Shown one piece after another: positions 35,849 through 44,928 of a stretch of 64,000 bases of DNA. The translations under genes and the position numbers were made by a program. The stretch is from CAVQLX01 sp963811605 (GTDB lineage: Bacteria > Desulfobacterota > Binatia > DP-6). The stretch lies in assembly GCA_963811605.1 (NCBI GenBank), contig CAWESA010000008.1:186001-250000 (forward strand). The letters are read 5' to 3'. A model generated the notes under the pieces. It searched no databases, was not told the DNA's origin, and saw nothing but the letters and a program-made list of their open reading frames with translations. How positions within the stretch are numbered: the first letter of the stretch is position 1; each line of letters opens with the position of its first letter.

Positions 35849-37390
35849 GTGCACGTGTCCGTCTCCTCGGAAGGCGGGGAGACCGTCACGACGCCGACAC
35901 GACACCTGCTCATGGCTCTCGTCATCGCCGCACTTCCGGCGCATGCCGTCGCGGCGCCTGCCGGCGGCGCGGACTGCCTCGCGGCCTGGCGCGTGGCCGG
36001 CGCCGCCACGCGAACCGGGAATCTGACCGTCTCCTGTCGCGACGGCGATCCGACCTGCGACGGCGACGGCCTGGCCGACGGCACGTGCCGCGTGCGCGCG
36101 TGGGTCTGCCTGAACCTCCCCGGCTGCGCCCCCGGCAGCCTCGGACCGGCCGTCCTGCGCGGCGCCGCGGGCGCACCCGTCGCGGCGCAGGCGGCCGCGC
36201 TCCCGTATCCCGTCGCGGGCGCCGACGTCTGCAGCGAGCCGGCCGAGATCGCGGTCCCGCTGGGACACGCGCGACGCAAGTCCATGACGACGCGGGTGCT
36301 CGTCCGGGACACGACCAGCGGGCGCCGCGATGCCGATCGCCTGCGGGTGACCTGCACCCGTCCGGGCGGCGGTCGCGCGCTCGTGGTCACGACCGACTTC
36401 GAGACCGGCATCCTCGCCTCGGTGGCGCTGCGGCCGCCGCGGCGCGTGGAGCATCCCGACGCGCAGATCCATTCCGACGCCGTGATCCGCGTCTCGGGCG
36501 GGATGGTGTTCGTCCTGAATCGCTTCCTCGGCGACAACGTCCAGCGACTCGATCCCGGGCAGGGGCTGCGCACGCGCTATCAGTGCTCGACGGGCAACGG
36601 CTCCAATCCGCACGACCTCATCGTGGTGGCGCCCGACAAGGCGTACGTCACGCGCTACGACCGCCCCGAGCTGTGGGTGGTGGATCCGTCGCGCACGAGC
36701 TGCGACGGCTTTCGACGCGGCGTGATCGACCTGTCCGCCTTCGCCGACGCGGACGGCTTGCCGGAGATGGACCAGATGGCGCTGGTGGACGGGCGGGTCT
36801 TCGTCACCGTGCAGCGCCTCGACCGCCGGCACGGCTTCGTGCCGACCGGTCCGAGCCGCCTCGTCGTCATCGACGTCGCGACCGATACGGTCGTCGGACA
36901 GGTCGTCCTCTTCGGCACCAACCCGTTCGGCGACTCGAGCGGCATCGTGCGCGAGCCGGAGACGGGCCGCCTGGTGCTGGCGACGTCGGGAGACCTCTAC
37001 ACGGTCGGCGACGGCGGCCTCGAGCGCGTCGACCCCGCCACGCTCCAGGCCGAGGGACGCTTCTTCGTCGACGAGATCACCCTGGGCGGGAACGTGCTCG
37101 ACTTCGTCCTTCTCGCTCCGACGAAGGGCTACGCCATCCTGCAGGATGCCAACCTGCGCAACCGGCTGGTGGCGTTCGATCCGTCCGGCGCCTCGCCGCC
37201 TCGCACCCTGTTCAGCCGTGAGGCCTACCTGCCGGACGTCGTGCTGGGACCGGACGGGCTGCTCTGGCTCGCCGATCAGACCCTGTCGCAGCCGGGCCTC
37301 CACCTCTTCGACCCGACCACCGACACCGAGGTGCTCAAGCGTCCGCTGAGCCTCGGGCTGCCGCCGTTCTCCATCGGGTTCGTGCCATGA
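35849..37390 (+). CDS. Secreted beta-propeller protein of the B12 locus (BtuG-like by context)
   Basis: 513 residues from a GTG. A hydrophobic segment (HLLMALVIAALPAHAVA) acts as signal peptide. The mature protein begins with a Cys-containing domain (residues 40-180) and then shows repeated beta strands: VFVLNRF, AYVTRYDRPELWVVDP, VFVTVQRLDRR, RLVLATSGDLYTVGDGGLERVDP, YAILQDANLRNRLVAFDPSG, LLWLADQ. This YncE-like pattern indicates a seven-bladed propeller. In Bacteroides the propeller BtuG binds B12 for BtuB; position after a cobalamin riboswitch suggests an analogous role. The start is uncertain: GTC at 35885 also follows a good Shine-Dalgarno-like run. Confidence 0.75.
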   Translation: MHVSVSSEGGETVTTPTRHLLMALVIAALPAHAVAAPAGGADCLAAWRVAGAATRTGNLTVSCRDGDPTCDGDGLADGTCRVRAWVCLNLPGCAPGSLGPAVLRGAAGAPVAAQAAALPYPVAGADVCSEPAEIAVPLGHARRKSMTTRVLVRDTTSGRRDADRLRVTCTRPGGGRALVVTTDFETGILASVALRPPRRVEHPDAQIHSDAVIRVSGGMVFVLNRFLGDNVQRLDPGQGLRTRYQCSTGNGSNPHDLIVVAPDKAYVTRYDRPELWVVDPSRTSCDGFRRGVIDLSAFADADGLPEMDQMALVDGRVFVTVQRLDRRHGFVPTGPSRLVVIDVATDTVVGQVVLFGTNPFGDSSGIVREPETGRLVLATSGDLYTVGDGGLERVDPATLQAEGRFFVDEITLGGNVLDFVLLAPTKGYAILQDANLRNRLVAFDPSGASPPRTLFSREAYLPDVVLGPDGLLWLADQTLSQPGLHLFDPTTDTEVLKRPLSLGLPPFSIGFVP

Positions 37391-39034
37391 GGATGCGGCG
37401 GCTGCTGCTCGTATTCGCGTTGATCTCGCGCGTCGCCCACGCCGATCCGTTCCTGGATGCGGTCGTGTCATGGCGCGTGGGCACGGGGGGTGGTGGCCAC
37501 GAGGCCGACCTGCCCGGCATCGTGCTCGGTCCGCCACGCGGGAGCGGGCCGTTCGTCGGAGGCACGGACACATTCTCGCTCGGCCTTGGCGGCCAGATCG
37601 TCGTCGAGTTCCGCGACAACGTCGTGGTCGACCGGCCCGGGACCGGACTTCACGGTCTTCGAGAACGCATTCCTGCAGCGCGGATTGACCACGCTGCCCC
37701 CGTTCGCCGAGCCGAGCACGGTGTCGGTGAGCGCCGACGGCCTCACCTGGACGACCTTCGCCTGCGCCGCGGACCAGCCGCCCTTCTATCCCGGGTGCGC
37801 CGGCGTATATCCGGTGTTCGCGAACGCGGACGATCCCGCCAGCCCGTCGCCGCTGGCTCCATCCGATACGCCCATCGCGTCGCTGGTCGACCTCGACATC
37901 GACACCTTCGTCCCGCCCGCCGGATCGGGCGGCGACACCTTCGACCTCGCCGCGGTGCACCTGGCCGCCATCCGGTTCGTGCGCATCGATGCGGGCCAGT
38001 CCGTCTTCGGCGCGCAGCAGCTCGCGGGCTTCGACCTGGACGCGGTGGCAGGGGTGCACTCGATCGAGACCGCCGGCCTGCCGGACGGCGACGGCGACGG
38101 CATCGTCGACGCGGCCGATGGCTGTCCGCTCGTCTCCGACCCGGCGCAGCGCGACGGCGACGGCGACGGGGTAGGGGACGCGTGCGATACGTGCCCCGGG
38201 CTCGCCAGCGCGGATCGACGTGACCGCGACGCCGACGGCGTGGGCGACGTGTGCGACGACTGTCCGGCGACCCCGAATCCCGACCAGGCCGACGGCGATG
38301 GCGACGGGGTGGGCGACGCGTGCAGCGGACCGATCGCGCCCGACTCCGACGGCGACGGCGTGCCCGATGCCGCCGACGTCTGCCCCCTGGTCGCCGACCC
38401 GGCCCAGCGCGATGGCGACGGTGACGGCGTCGGTGACGTGTGCGACGTCTGTCCGGCGGTCGCGGACCCGGGGCAACAGGACAGCGACGGCGACGGGACG
38501 GGCGACGCCTGCGAGGCCGGGCCGCCCCCGCCTCCGCCCCCGCCGAGCGGTCCGGATGCGGACGGTGACGGTGTGCCCGACGCGACCGACGTCTGCCCGC
38601 GGATCGCCGATCCCGCTCAGGGCGATGCCGATCGCGACGGGATCGGCGACGCCTGCGATCCGTGTCCCGCCGACCCGGCCTGCGGCCCGGCGATGGCCGG
38701 GGCGTTCCGCGGGCGTGGCGGCAACCGCGCCGCCGACGATCTGCTCACCTATGTCGCACCGACGCGTGCGACCATGACGCTGTCCGCGGGCAGCACCTAC
38801 GTCGAGCTGATCCTGACCATCTCGCCCGACGTGCAGTCGGGGTCGGTCACGGTGCGCGCCGGCCGGCGCGATCTCACCGCGCGGCTCGCGCCGTCGATCC
38901 CGGGGTCGACGCGCGTGCTGCGCATCCCCATCTCGCGTCGACGCACCGTCGTCACGCTGCGCGCCGAGAGCTCCGGCACGCAGCGAGGCCGGCGGCGCGT
39001 CGACATTGACCGCTTCATGGTGAAGCGCCGTTGA
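37387..39034 (+). CDS. Cell-surface protein with thrombospondin type 3 repeats (one frameshift)
   Basis: Starts as ATG overlapping the propeller stop (ATGA). The protein begins with a signal peptide (MRMRRLLLVFALISRVAHA), then a domain shared with the gene at 40567 (GLPGIVLGPPRG-type, FENAFL, GCAGVYPVFANADDP, FDLAAVHLAAIRFVRI). Residues about 235-430 are calcium-binding type 3 repeats (DGDGDGIVDAADGC and variants with CP-x-x-x-D-x-x-Q). The C-terminus is a 100-residue beta domain. Reading shifts by one base within CGGCCCGGGACC (37634-37645); removing one C restores the frame and agreement with the paralogue. Probably a calcium-stabilised outer-surface protein linked to B12 uptake. Confidence 0.75.
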
Positions 39035-39060
39035 AGCGGCACAGGAGGAGCATCGCTCTC

Positions 39061-40509
39061 ATGTCGACAACCCAGAGATCCGTCGCCCTGGTCCTCGCGT
39101 TCGGGGTGACCGCCCTCGTTGCCGTGCCCGCGACGACCGCGATCACGGCCGCCCCGGGCTGGGCCGTGCATTCCATTCCGACGCCGGGCACCGTGCAGGG
39201 CGGCGTCGTACGGCGGGGCGGTGCCGTCATGGTCGGTCAGGGGGCCTTCGGCGCCGGGTCGGAGCAGGTGATCCGGCTCGACGGCGGGGTCGCCACCACC
39301 ATCGCCACCGGGTTCAACTCGCTGGGCGGATTCGCGCTCGACGGGGCCGGCACGCTGTTCGTCACGGACAACGGCGGCAACCTCGCCGGCGCCGTCACGG
39401 GTGACACGGTCTATGCCATTCCCGATGCGCTCACGCGCACGACGGCTCTGCCGGCGCTCGGCGCCGAGGTGGTACCGGCCGGCACGATCCCGTTTGCGCA
39501 GGACGTCGCCCTCGACGGCGGCGACCTGATCGTGAGCGACGGCGTCGGTCCGGGCGCGGGCCGCGTCGTGCGCGTGTCGGGCGGCGTCTCCACCAACCTG
39601 ATCACCGGACTCGACTACGCCGCGGGCGTGACGGTGGACGGCACGCGCCTGCTGGTGGGCAACACGGACAGCTCGTTCGTCGGCTCGCTGTCCCAGTACA
39701 CCCTCGCCGGCGCGTTCGTCGGCACCGTGGCGTCGAGCTTGTCGGGCAACTATGCCCACGCCATCGACAGCGACGGCGACATCCTCATCACCGGCGGGTT
39801 CACCGACGACTTCTCCAGCAGCACCGTCATCGCGGTGGCGCCCGGGGGCGGGATCACGCAGCGCGCGGCGGGCTTCGCGTTCTCGACCGAGCTGTTCCAC
39901 GACACCGCGCGCAACGAGACCCTGGTCCTCGACGTCGCCGTCGCGCAGATCGAGGCGATCTGTCGCGACACCGACGGGAACGGGGCCTGCGACGCCGACG
40001 AGGCGTGCACCGGCGGCGCCATGGTCGCGAAGCCGAAGCTCCAGCTGAAGAAGCTCGACACGCCGGTGGGCGACGACGGGCTCGCGTTCAGCGGCGAGCT
40101 CACGCTTCCCACCAACCCCGCGATCGATCCGGCGGCGAACGGGGCGCGCGTGGCGGTGACGGACGGCAACGGCGCAGTGGCCGATGTGACCATTCCGCCC
40201 GGCGCCGTCGATCCGGTGACGAAGATCGGCTGGAAGGCGAACAAGGCCGGCACGGCATGGTCGTACGCCAACAAGGCGGGCCTGTCCGGGATCACCAAGG
40301 TGTCGGTGAAGACGCCGACCAAGACACCGGGGCTGGTGAAGTTCAAGGTCACCGGCAAGAACGGCGCGTTCGCGACCACGCCGGCGGCGCTCCCGCTCGC
40401 GGCGACGTTCACCCTCGCCCCGGCCGGACAGTGCGGGGCCGCGGACTTCTCGGGACCGCTCGCGACCTGCGAGTTCAACCGCAAGCAGACCACCGTCACG
40501 TGTAAGTAA
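39061..40509 (+). CDS. Secreted propeller-like protein with C-terminal beta domain
   Basis: 482 residues. Signal peptide of about 28 residues after an AGGAGGAG Shine-Dalgarno. Residues 35-300 contain repeating strand patterns (GGFALDGAGTLFVTDNGG, FAQDVALDGGDLIVSDG, GVTVDGTRLLVGNTDSS, AIDSDGDILITGGFTDD) that suggest an SMP-30/NHL-like propeller. Then comes a DTDGNGACDADEAC calcium-type loop and a C-terminal module (KLQLKKLDTPVGDDGLAFSG...GWKANKAG) that also appears in the genes at 40567 and 61622. It lies 26 bases after the surface-protein gene, so it probably belongs to the B12-controlled operon. Confidence 0.72.
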   Translation: MSTTQRSVALVLAFGVTALVAVPATTAITAAPGWAVHSIPTPGTVQGGVVRRGGAVMVGQGAFGAGSEQVIRLDGGVATTIATGFNSLGGFALDGAGTLFVTDNGGNLAGAVTGDTVYAIPDALTRTTALPALGAEVVPAGTIPFAQDVALDGGDLIVSDGVGPGAGRVVRVSGGVSTNLITGLDYAAGVTVDGTRLLVGNTDSSFVGSLSQYTLAGAFVGTVASSLSGNYAHAIDSDGDILITGGFTDDFSSSTVIAVAPGGGITQRAAGFAFSTELFHDTARNETLVLDVAVAQIEAICRDTDGNGACDADEACTGGAMVAKPKLQLKKLDTPVGDDGLAFSGELTLPTNPAIDPAANGARVAVTDGNGAVADVTIPPGAVDPVTKIGWKANKAGTAWSYANKAGLSGITKVSVKTPTKTPGLVKFKVTGKNGAFATTPAALPLAATFTLAPAGQCGAADFSGPLATCEFNRKQTTVTCK

Positions 40510-40518
40510 CCTCGCGGA

Positions 40519-40548
40519 CCGGGGCGCGCCCGCGGCGGCACGCCCCGG
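40519..40548 (+). terminator. Strong GC hairpin between two surface-protein genes
   Basis: CCGGGGCG (40519-40526) pairs with CGCCCCGG (40541-40548) across a 14-base loop. No T-run follows, so it may only weaken transcription or mark a processing site. Confidence 0.35.
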
Positions 40549-40566
40549 CCGTGCGGAGGGGGAATC

Positions 40567-41868
40567 ATGCGTCGTCTGATGCTGTGCGCCGCTGCCGTCC
40601 TCGCGACGGCTGCCGCGGCTGGAGCCGAGCCGTTCGCCGATCGCGTCGTGGCCCATGTCGTCGGCACCGGAGGCGGCGCCGGCGAGAGCGGGCTCCCCGG
40701 GATCGTCCTCGGACCGCCACGCGGCGGCGGCGCGTTTCAGGGCAGCACGGACACGCTCTCGCTCGGCCTCGGCGGCACCGTCACGCTCGCGTTCGACGAC
40801 AACGTGATCGTGGACCTCCCCGGTCCGGATCTCATCGTCTTCGAGAACGCCTTCCTGCCGACCGGCCTGACCACCCTTCTGCCGTTCGCCGAACCCGCGA
40901 TCGTCGAGGTGAGCGGGGACGGCGTCGACTGGCATGCCCTGCCGTGCGCGCTCACCGTGGGCCCGTACTACGCCGGGTGCGCCGGCGTGTATCCGGTGTT
41001 CGCCAATGCGGACGACCCCGGTGGCCCCTCGCCGCTCGTCCCGTCCACCACGCCGATCGCCGACCTGGTCGGCGTGCCGGTGGACGACTTCGTCGCACCC
41101 GCGGGCGCGGGTGGCGACGCCTTCGATCTCGCCGCGGCCGGGCTGCGGGCGGCCCGATTCGTGCGGCTGACGGCGTCGGTCACCAGCATCCCCGGCTTGA
41201 TGGGGCTGTCGGGATTCGACCTCGATGCGCTGGCGGCCGTGCACTCGGTCGAGACGACCGGGGCTCCGGATGGGGACGGTGACGGCTATCCCGACGCCGC
41301 CGACGGCTGTCCGGCCGTGTTCGATCCCGCGCAGCGCGACGCCGACGGCAACGGCATCGGGGACGCATGCGAGGCCACCGGCGGCGCGTGTGCCGCCACG
41401 GTGGAGGGCGGCAAGCTGACCCTCACCAAGCTGCAGACGCCCGCGGGAGACGAGGGCCTCGCCTGGAGCGGCACCCTCGCGCCACTCACGGGCCTGGCAC
41501 CCGATCCCCTGGCGAGCGGCGTGCGCGTCGTCGTCGCGGATGCGTCGGCCGCCACCCTGCTCGACGTGACGGTTCCCGGCGGCGCATTCGACAAGCCCAC
41601 GAAGACGGGCTGGAAGGTGAAGCGCACCACGTGGACCTGGCAGGGCGCCCTCGACGGGCTCGACGAAGGTGAAGCTCGTCGGCAAGACGCCAGGCACGCT
41701 CAAGCTCACGGTCACCGCGAAGGGCGCCGGCGTTCCCGTCTGCGCTCGGCGCTTCCTCTGCGGCCCGCCTGGTCGTCGACGGCGACGACCGGTCGCTGCG
41801 GCGAGACGGCGTTCGCGCCGACGACTGCCTCGCGCAGACCGAGCAAGGGCAAGGTGACGTGCAAATGA
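40567..41868 (+). CDS. Cell-surface protein, paralogue of the 37387 gene (3' end frameshifted)
   Basis: About 433 residues as read. Signal peptide MRRLMLCAAAVLATAAAAGA, then the same N-terminal domain as the 37387 protein (GLPGIVLGPPRG, GPDLIVFENAFLPTGLTT, GCAGVYPVFANADDPGG), here with a single type 3 repeat (DGDGDGYPDAADGCP...GNGIGDAC) and the shared C-terminal module (KLTLTKLQTPAGDEGLAWSG...TGWKVK). After about 41660 the coding signal passes through the other two frames and returns near 41790, as if three extra single bases were present. Removing them would give a normal module ending in KVTCK. Confidence 0.72.
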   Translation: MRRLMLCAAAVLATAAAAGAEPFADRVVAHVVGTGGGAGESGLPGIVLGPPRGGGAFQGSTDTLSLGLGGTVTLAFDDNVIVDLPGPDLIVFENAFLPTGLTTLLPFAEPAIVEVSGDGVDWHALPCALTVGPYYAGCAGVYPVFANADDPGGPSPLVPSTTPIADLVGVPVDDFVAPAGAGGDAFDLAAAGLRAARFVRLTASVTSIPGLMGLSGFDLDALAAVHSVETTGAPDGDGDGYPDAADGCPAVFDPAQRDADGNGIGDACEATGGACAATVEGGKLTLTKLQTPAGDEGLAWSGTLAPLTGLAPDPLASGVRVVVADASAATLLDVTVPGGAFDKPTKTGWKVKRTTWTWQGALDGLDEGEARRQDARHAQAHGHREGRRRSRLRSALPLRPAWSSTATTGRCGETAFAPTTASRRPSKGKVTCK

Positions 41869-43079
41869 GTGCCGGACCGCGCCTGCCGTCCCATCGGCCC
41901 CGGTTCGTTCCCCGCTCGGGAGCGACCTGGCGGGATCCGTTCGGAATGTATGCCGCGCTGCGCGACCACGATCCGGTGCACCACGTCGAGGACGGCGACT
42001 ACTGGGTGCTGTCGCGTTTCGGCGACGTCCTGCCGGCTGCGCAGGACACGACGCGGTTCTCCTCTGCGCAGGGCCTGACCTTCGCCTACGACGACATGGA
42101 GCGCGTGGGTCTCCGGGTGGCGGCCCCGATGGTGATGCTCGATCCGCCGGAGCACACCGCGTTTCGACGCCTCGTCTCCCGGGGATTCACCCCGCGGCAG
42201 GTGGCGGCACTCGAGCCCGACGTGCGCGCGTTCGTCGTCGAGCGCCTGGAACGACTGCGCGCCGCCGGCGAGCGCGACGTGGTCGCCGAGCTGTTCCGGC
42301 CGCTGCCGAGCCTGGTGGTGGCGCACTACCTCGGCGTTCCCGCCGCCGATCGGTTCCGGTTCGAGGGGTGGACCGAGTCGATCGTGGCCGCCAACGCCAC
42401 CGGCGATGCGCTGACCGCCGGCGAGGCGGTCGCCGACCTGCTGGGCTATTTCTCGGAGCTGATCGCGCGTCGTCGGGTCGAGCCGGGCGACGATACGATC
42501 TCGCACCTCGTCGCTGCCGGTGGGGACGAGCCCGCCGTGCCGCTGGTGCGCATCCTCGGGTTCGCGTTCACGATGGTCGCCGGAGGCAACGACACCACGA
42601 CCGGCCTCCTCGGCGGCGCGGCCGACCTGCTGACCGCACACCCGGCGCAGCGCAGGATGTTGCGGGCCGACCCGGGACTCATCCCGGACGCGGTCGACGA
42701 GATGCTCCGCCTCACCAGCCCGGTGCAGGGTCTCGCGCGGACCACGACGACCGACGTCGAGGTCGCCGGCACGACCATCCCGTCGGGTCGCAAGGTCATG
42801 CTGCTGTACGGGTCGGCCAACCGCGACCCGCGCGAGTTCGGGGCCGATGCCGAGCAGCTCGACGTGACGCGTGCTCCACGTCAGATTCTCACGTTCAGCT
42901 TCGGAGCCCACTTCTGTCTCGGCGCCGCCGCCGCGCGCCTGCAGGGCCGGATCGTCCTCGAGGAGCTCCTGGCTCGCTGCCCCGACTTCGCCGTGGACGC
43001 CGCCCGCGGCAGGTTCGCATCCGGAAGCTTCGTGCGGCGCTACGACGCGTTGCCGTTCTCGGCAGACGGCTTGGCGTAG
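41865..43079 (+). CDS. Cytochrome P450
   Basis: 404 residues. C-helix segment DPPEHTAFRRLVSRGFTPR, I-helix MVAGGNDTTTGLL with the Asp-Thr pair, ExxR as EMLR, and heme loop FSFGAHFCLG. Its ATG overlaps the stop of the surface-protein gene by 4 bases (ATGA), so it is probably co-transcribed with the B12 locus, an unexpected partner. Substrate unknown. Confidence 0.93.
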   Translation: MSAGPRLPSHRPRFVPRSGATWRDPFGMYAALRDHDPVHHVEDGDYWVLSRFGDVLPAAQDTTRFSSAQGLTFAYDDMERVGLRVAAPMVMLDPPEHTAFRRLVSRGFTPRQVAALEPDVRAFVVERLERLRAAGERDVVAELFRPLPSLVVAHYLGVPAADRFRFEGWTESIVAANATGDALTAGEAVADLLGYFSELIARRRVEPGDDTISHLVAAGGDEPAVPLVRILGFAFTMVAGGNDTTTGLLGGAADLLTAHPAQRRMLRADPGLIPDAVDEMLRLTSPVQGLARTTTTDVEVAGTTIPSGRKVMLLYGSANRDPREFGADAEQLDVTRAPRQILTFSFGAHFCLGAAAARLQGRIVLEELLARCPDFAVDAARGRFASGSFVRRYDALPFSADGLA

Positions 43080-43223
43080 TGGGGACGACCCGCCCCGGAT
43101 CGGGGGACGTCGCACGACCCGGCGTGTCCTCCTGTCGTGGAGCTCCGGAAAGGAGAGGCCGGGCCCTGCACCAGCTCCGGTGGAGGAGCTCCGGGGCGAC
43201 CCGGTGCTTCGCCACGTCGCGTC

Positions 43224-44702
43224 TCACGGGCAGAAGGACCACGTGTAGCTGCCGATCCCGGCGAGGTCGTCCTGTATCTGCACCGTGCCGGGGCCGGCGG
43301 GATTCGCGAGCCAGTTGACCAGCAGATCGTAGAACGAGAGCCCGACGATGGCCGGGTTGTTGACGGTGTGGCGGAAGAAGCCGTCGTTGGTCTGGACCGC
43401 GACGTGGCGGTGGCATTTCGGGCCCTGGATGCCGGGCGCCTCGTCCGGTGGCTCGAGGCCGCCGGCCGCCGCTCCGTAGGTGGCGAACAGCTGGAGCTGA
43501 TCGTACATCGCCGTCCAGTAGTCGTCCTTCGTCGGGTAGAGACCGAAGTACGTGTACTGCTGCTGACCGAGCGGATCGTCGATGTCCATGCGCGTGAACA
43601 CCGGCGTCGTGATGTGGTTCAGCTGCGTGTAGGTGGTGTCGTAGCAGACCTGCGGATGGCTCCCGACCAGGTTGTGATCCGCCGCCCAGGCGGGATCGAG
43701 ACACGACTGGTCGAGCGCGGCGTCGTCGGCGCCCCAGAAGCTGCGCACGATGGGCTCCGAGAGGTTGACCAGGTAGTCGGCGTAGTCCGTCGGGGTGGTG
43801 GTGGGCCACGTGATGGTCGGATCGGTCTTGTCGGGCGTGAAGCCCGCGTCCAGGACACCACGCACGGTCACCCCGGGAATCGCGGTGACCAGCCGGTCGC
43901 GCAACGCATCGAGATGGTGGCGTACGATGCCTGCGCCGGCGGACTCGCCGCCGATGAGGATCTCGGTCGCATCGTGCAGATCCGGCAGGCAGGTGTCGTA
44001 GTAGCCGACGCCCGGATCGGGCGTCGCAGTGCCCGCGATGATCGTGTCGATGACGGCGTTGACGATCGCATCGCCCTCGAACGCGATGTCGTAGGAGACC
44101 AGGCCACCGGCGGGCTGCTGGGCGGGGGCGAGGCCGACCTTGTCGTCGGAGCCGATGCCGTTGTCGGAGCTGCAGTAGTGCACCCAGACCTGGTTGAACT
44201 GCTCGAAATACTCCTGGCCGACCGGAGCCGGGACCTTCAAGATGCCGCCCGGCGAGCGCATCGCCGGGATGGCGCCTCGCGAGCTCATCTTGCCGGCGCG
44301 ATCGGTGATCCCCGGTGCGACCTTCCCGCTGCCGCTGCACCAGCGCGTCCACAGGCAGTCGTCGGCGCTCTGACAGCCGCCGCCACCGTCGAAGAAGATG
44401 AGCCAGCGCGTCGTCGGCGCGACGACGGGGTTGCCGGGGACCGCGGCGTTGGCGGGCCGAAGGTACATGACGGCAGGCGTGCCGTCGTTGCAGCGCGCGT
44501 CGGGATAGGCGGCGAGGTCGATGGTGTGGCGCAGCATCGGGATGTCGCCGGCGATCGGCGGTCGCATGTTCGGAATCGCGTAGGTGAAGGGGCTCCCCGC
44601 GGGGCAGCTCGCCGGAGACAATGGCTGTGCGCCGGACGGCGCCGCGGCGAGTGCGACCAGCAACGTGGCCGCACTCACATTCAGTATCGTGCGTGTGCTC
44701 AT
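43224..44702 (-). CDS. Secreted pectin-acetylesterase/Notum-like hydrolase
   Basis: 492 residues with a signal peptide (residues 1-26, cleavage near SGAQ). The catalytic Ser lies in IGGESAGAGIVRHH (GxSxG), preceded by WLIFFDGGGGCQ and WVHYCSSDNGIGSDD, and followed by PKCHRHVAVQTNDGFF, all in the order of pectinacetylesterase/Notum proteins (PF03283). Cys pairs suggest disulfides after export. True substrate is unknown; members remove acyl groups from polysaccharide or lipid-modified protein. It is divergent from the LLM gene at 44929. Confidence 0.82.
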   Translation of the reverse strand: MSTRTILNVSAATLLVALAAAPSGAQPLSPASCPAGSPFTYAIPNMRPPIAGDIPMLRHTIDLAAYPDARCNDGTPAVMYLRPANAAVPGNPVVAPTTRWLIFFDGGGGCQSADDCLWTRWCSGSGKVAPGITDRAGKMSSRGAIPAMRSPGGILKVPAPVGQEYFEQFNQVWVHYCSSDNGIGSDDKVGLAPAQQPAGGLVSYDIAFEGDAIVNAVIDTIIAGTATPDPGVGYYDTCLPDLHDATEILIGGESAGAGIVRHHLDALRDRLVTAIPGVTVRGVLDAGFTPDKTDPTITWPTTTPTDYADYLVNLSEPIVRSFWGADDAALDQSCLDPAWAADHNLVGSHPQVCYDTTYTQLNHITTPVFTRMDIDDPLGQQQYTYFGLYPTKDDYWTAMYDQLQLFATYGAAAGGLEPPDEAPGIQGPKCHRHVAVQTNDGFFRHTVNNPAIVGLSFYDLLVNWLANPAGPGTVQIQDDLAGIGSYTWSFCP

Positions 44703-44928
44703 GGCTCTCTCTCCCTCGAATGGGGCGACGTTTGACCGCCCTGCCTCGTGGGTGGACCGATGCCCGGTCACGAGAGCAACCCCCGAGCCACGGTGGTTGT
44801 GCTGCGATTTCGAGAGCCTGCGCGGTTCACGCCGGCGCGGCTGGGCAGCCTGCGGTTGCCTCGGGCAACCAGATGTTGCCGCGCGAGAGCCTTGCGTCGG
44901 TCGCAGCTGCTCCGCTAGGCACGGCTGC

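Noticed and set aside
38075..38660. Short periodic repeats rich in GACGGCGACGG that look like a tandem DNA repeat or CRISPR
   Set aside because: They encode the DGDGDG calcium-binding loops of type 3 repeats and vary as coding sequence does; no constant repeat with unique spacers.
43080..43223. Palindromic GGAGCTCC elements between the P450 and the esterase gene, considered as a terminator
   Set aside because: The stems are imperfect, overlap several alternative pairings and lack a T-run.
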